A stretch of 64,000 nt of DNA from Pictodentalium vernedei. Taxonomy: Eukaryota; Mollusca; Scaphopoda; Dentaliida; Dentaliidae. Made by a program: the position numbers and the translations under genes. Below, one piece after another: positions 63,218-64,000 of this stretch (position 1 is its first letter; each line of letters begins with the position of its first letter). The stretch is from assembly GCA_031216915.1 (NCBI GenBank), contig CM062288.1, positions 184,166,596-184,230,595 on the forward strand. The letters run 5' to 3'. The notes beneath the pieces were generated by a model, which was not told the origin of the DNA, did no database searches, and was given only the letters and a program-made list of their open reading frames with translations.

Positions 63218-64000
63218 TACTGGGAAACTAACGGTAAAAAATAGGTTGTCCACACACGTAAGCTGATGTTTGATTCAATTTAATGGAATAGGCCAGTCTG
63301 CATAGGAGTGAAATGTACTTGCATTGAACAGTAAAATGTCTGGATTCCCGTACACATGTTTGACATTTGTGAAACACTTTGCTGTCATGAAAAAATACAG
63401 GCTACTTGACGTTATTGTTGAATAAAAAGTTGAAACTTACTTTCCTTGCCTGCTGTCCTAGTGATATACACACCTTCCTTCAACTACAGTACTATGTGGA
63501 GGGTAGATTGTAACTAAATCACCCAGGGAGTGGAGTTATCACCCGAAGTATCACTTTCAAGTCCTGTACAAGTGGACAAAAAACACAAGCAATGCTTCAG
63601 CCAATGGACCTCCGAGTTATACTCAGAGGCCCATTGGCTGGAACTTTGCTGGCGCTTGTTATGCTTTGCAACAAATTTGCAATTATTACTTGGGTGGAAT
63701 CTCCACTCTGCAGGTTATTTAGTGACAGTACACTCTCCACATACTGTATTTATCTCAGAAAGTGTATGCTATAATCAATGTCAAGTCACCCCAAAGGATC
63801 CTCTTTCTGGTGATTGGACATGCAGCCACAAGATTGACTGATTGACTTTTGACTGATTTTTTCTCCAGGGATAAATAGGGTATTTTTTGTGCATGTAGGC
63901 AAACAGTTAAACACCAGAACCACACAACTGGTGGAAATGGCTCTTTTTAAATGTATGTCTCTTTCTAAATTCTTGATTGATAACTTCTCAATCGATAGCA
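63218..64000. other. No gene seen; contains a hairpin
   Basis: Beyond the pogo-like element the sequence is unannotated. At 63,598-63,640 there is a foldback with 20-base arms (CAGCCAATGGACCTCCGAGT / ACTCAGAGGCCCATTGGCTG, two mismatches, TAT loop). Short open frames cross it without a recognised domain. Confidence 0.5.

Overview
The window looks like intergenic DNA from an invertebrate animal, most likely a marine bivalve or a related lophotrochozoan. It is AT-rich, with no operons, no ribosome binding sites and no recognisable host gene. It is packed with pearl/Helentron-like tandem-repeat elements, tRNA-derived SINEs, hAT, pogo and TTAA-type miniature elements, and homopolymer G or C runs. 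All calls rest on reading the sequence; no database was searched.

Layout. At 1-3,410 are a small tandem-repeat element (505-1,805), a TTAA miniature element (1,974-2,114) and a hAT-like miniature element (2,244-2,906). From 3,411 to about 31,980 lies one old Helentron-like element made of about 167-bp monomers. It was broken up by two SINEs, a hAT element (6,737-7,536), a 20.8-kb insertion (8,225-29,062), a third SINE and another tandem-repeat element (29,470-31,340).

The 20.8-kb insertion and a second one at 37,922-48,591 belong to one family. Each has inverted terminal repeats of about 210-230 bp. Just inside the left terminus each carries an internal complementary region that reproduces the junction of the two outer ends. 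That is the replication architecture of DIRS-type tyrosine-recombinase retroelements, here on the minus strand. Neither copy keeps a recognisable reverse transcriptase or recombinase, but both keep short homologous minus-strand coding traces. Both are loaded with younger insertions: tandem-repeat elements, SINE, TTAA element and 6-bp-TSD hAT elements. One copy also carries an SGNH-hydrolase-like fragment.

The right part holds two foldback elements with 9-10 bp target duplications (33,551-35,889 and 49,573-50,302) and an intact pogo-like miniature element (51,736-52,472). It also holds an uncharacterised 257-residue minus-strand reading frame (54,777-55,550) and a second pogo-like element (56,008-63,217). 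The latter was split by a full-length, apparently intact non-LTR retrotransposon (about 56,338-62,834). The two open frames of this LINE, ORF1 (coiled coil, RRM-like) and ORF2 (endonuclease, reverse transcriptase, CCHC), are the only convincing intact protein-coding genes. They lie in the same frame, separated by one TAA.

A theme across the window is that at least nine tandem-repeat elements with unrelated monomers share one plan. They have a 5' motif of about 10 bp, monomers of 146-178 bp, often a GACGGA- or CCCG-like microsatellite, and a 3' hairpin. The last arm of the hairpin is the reverse complement of the 5' motif and is usually followed by CTAA. One of them carries five estrogen-response-element palindromes.
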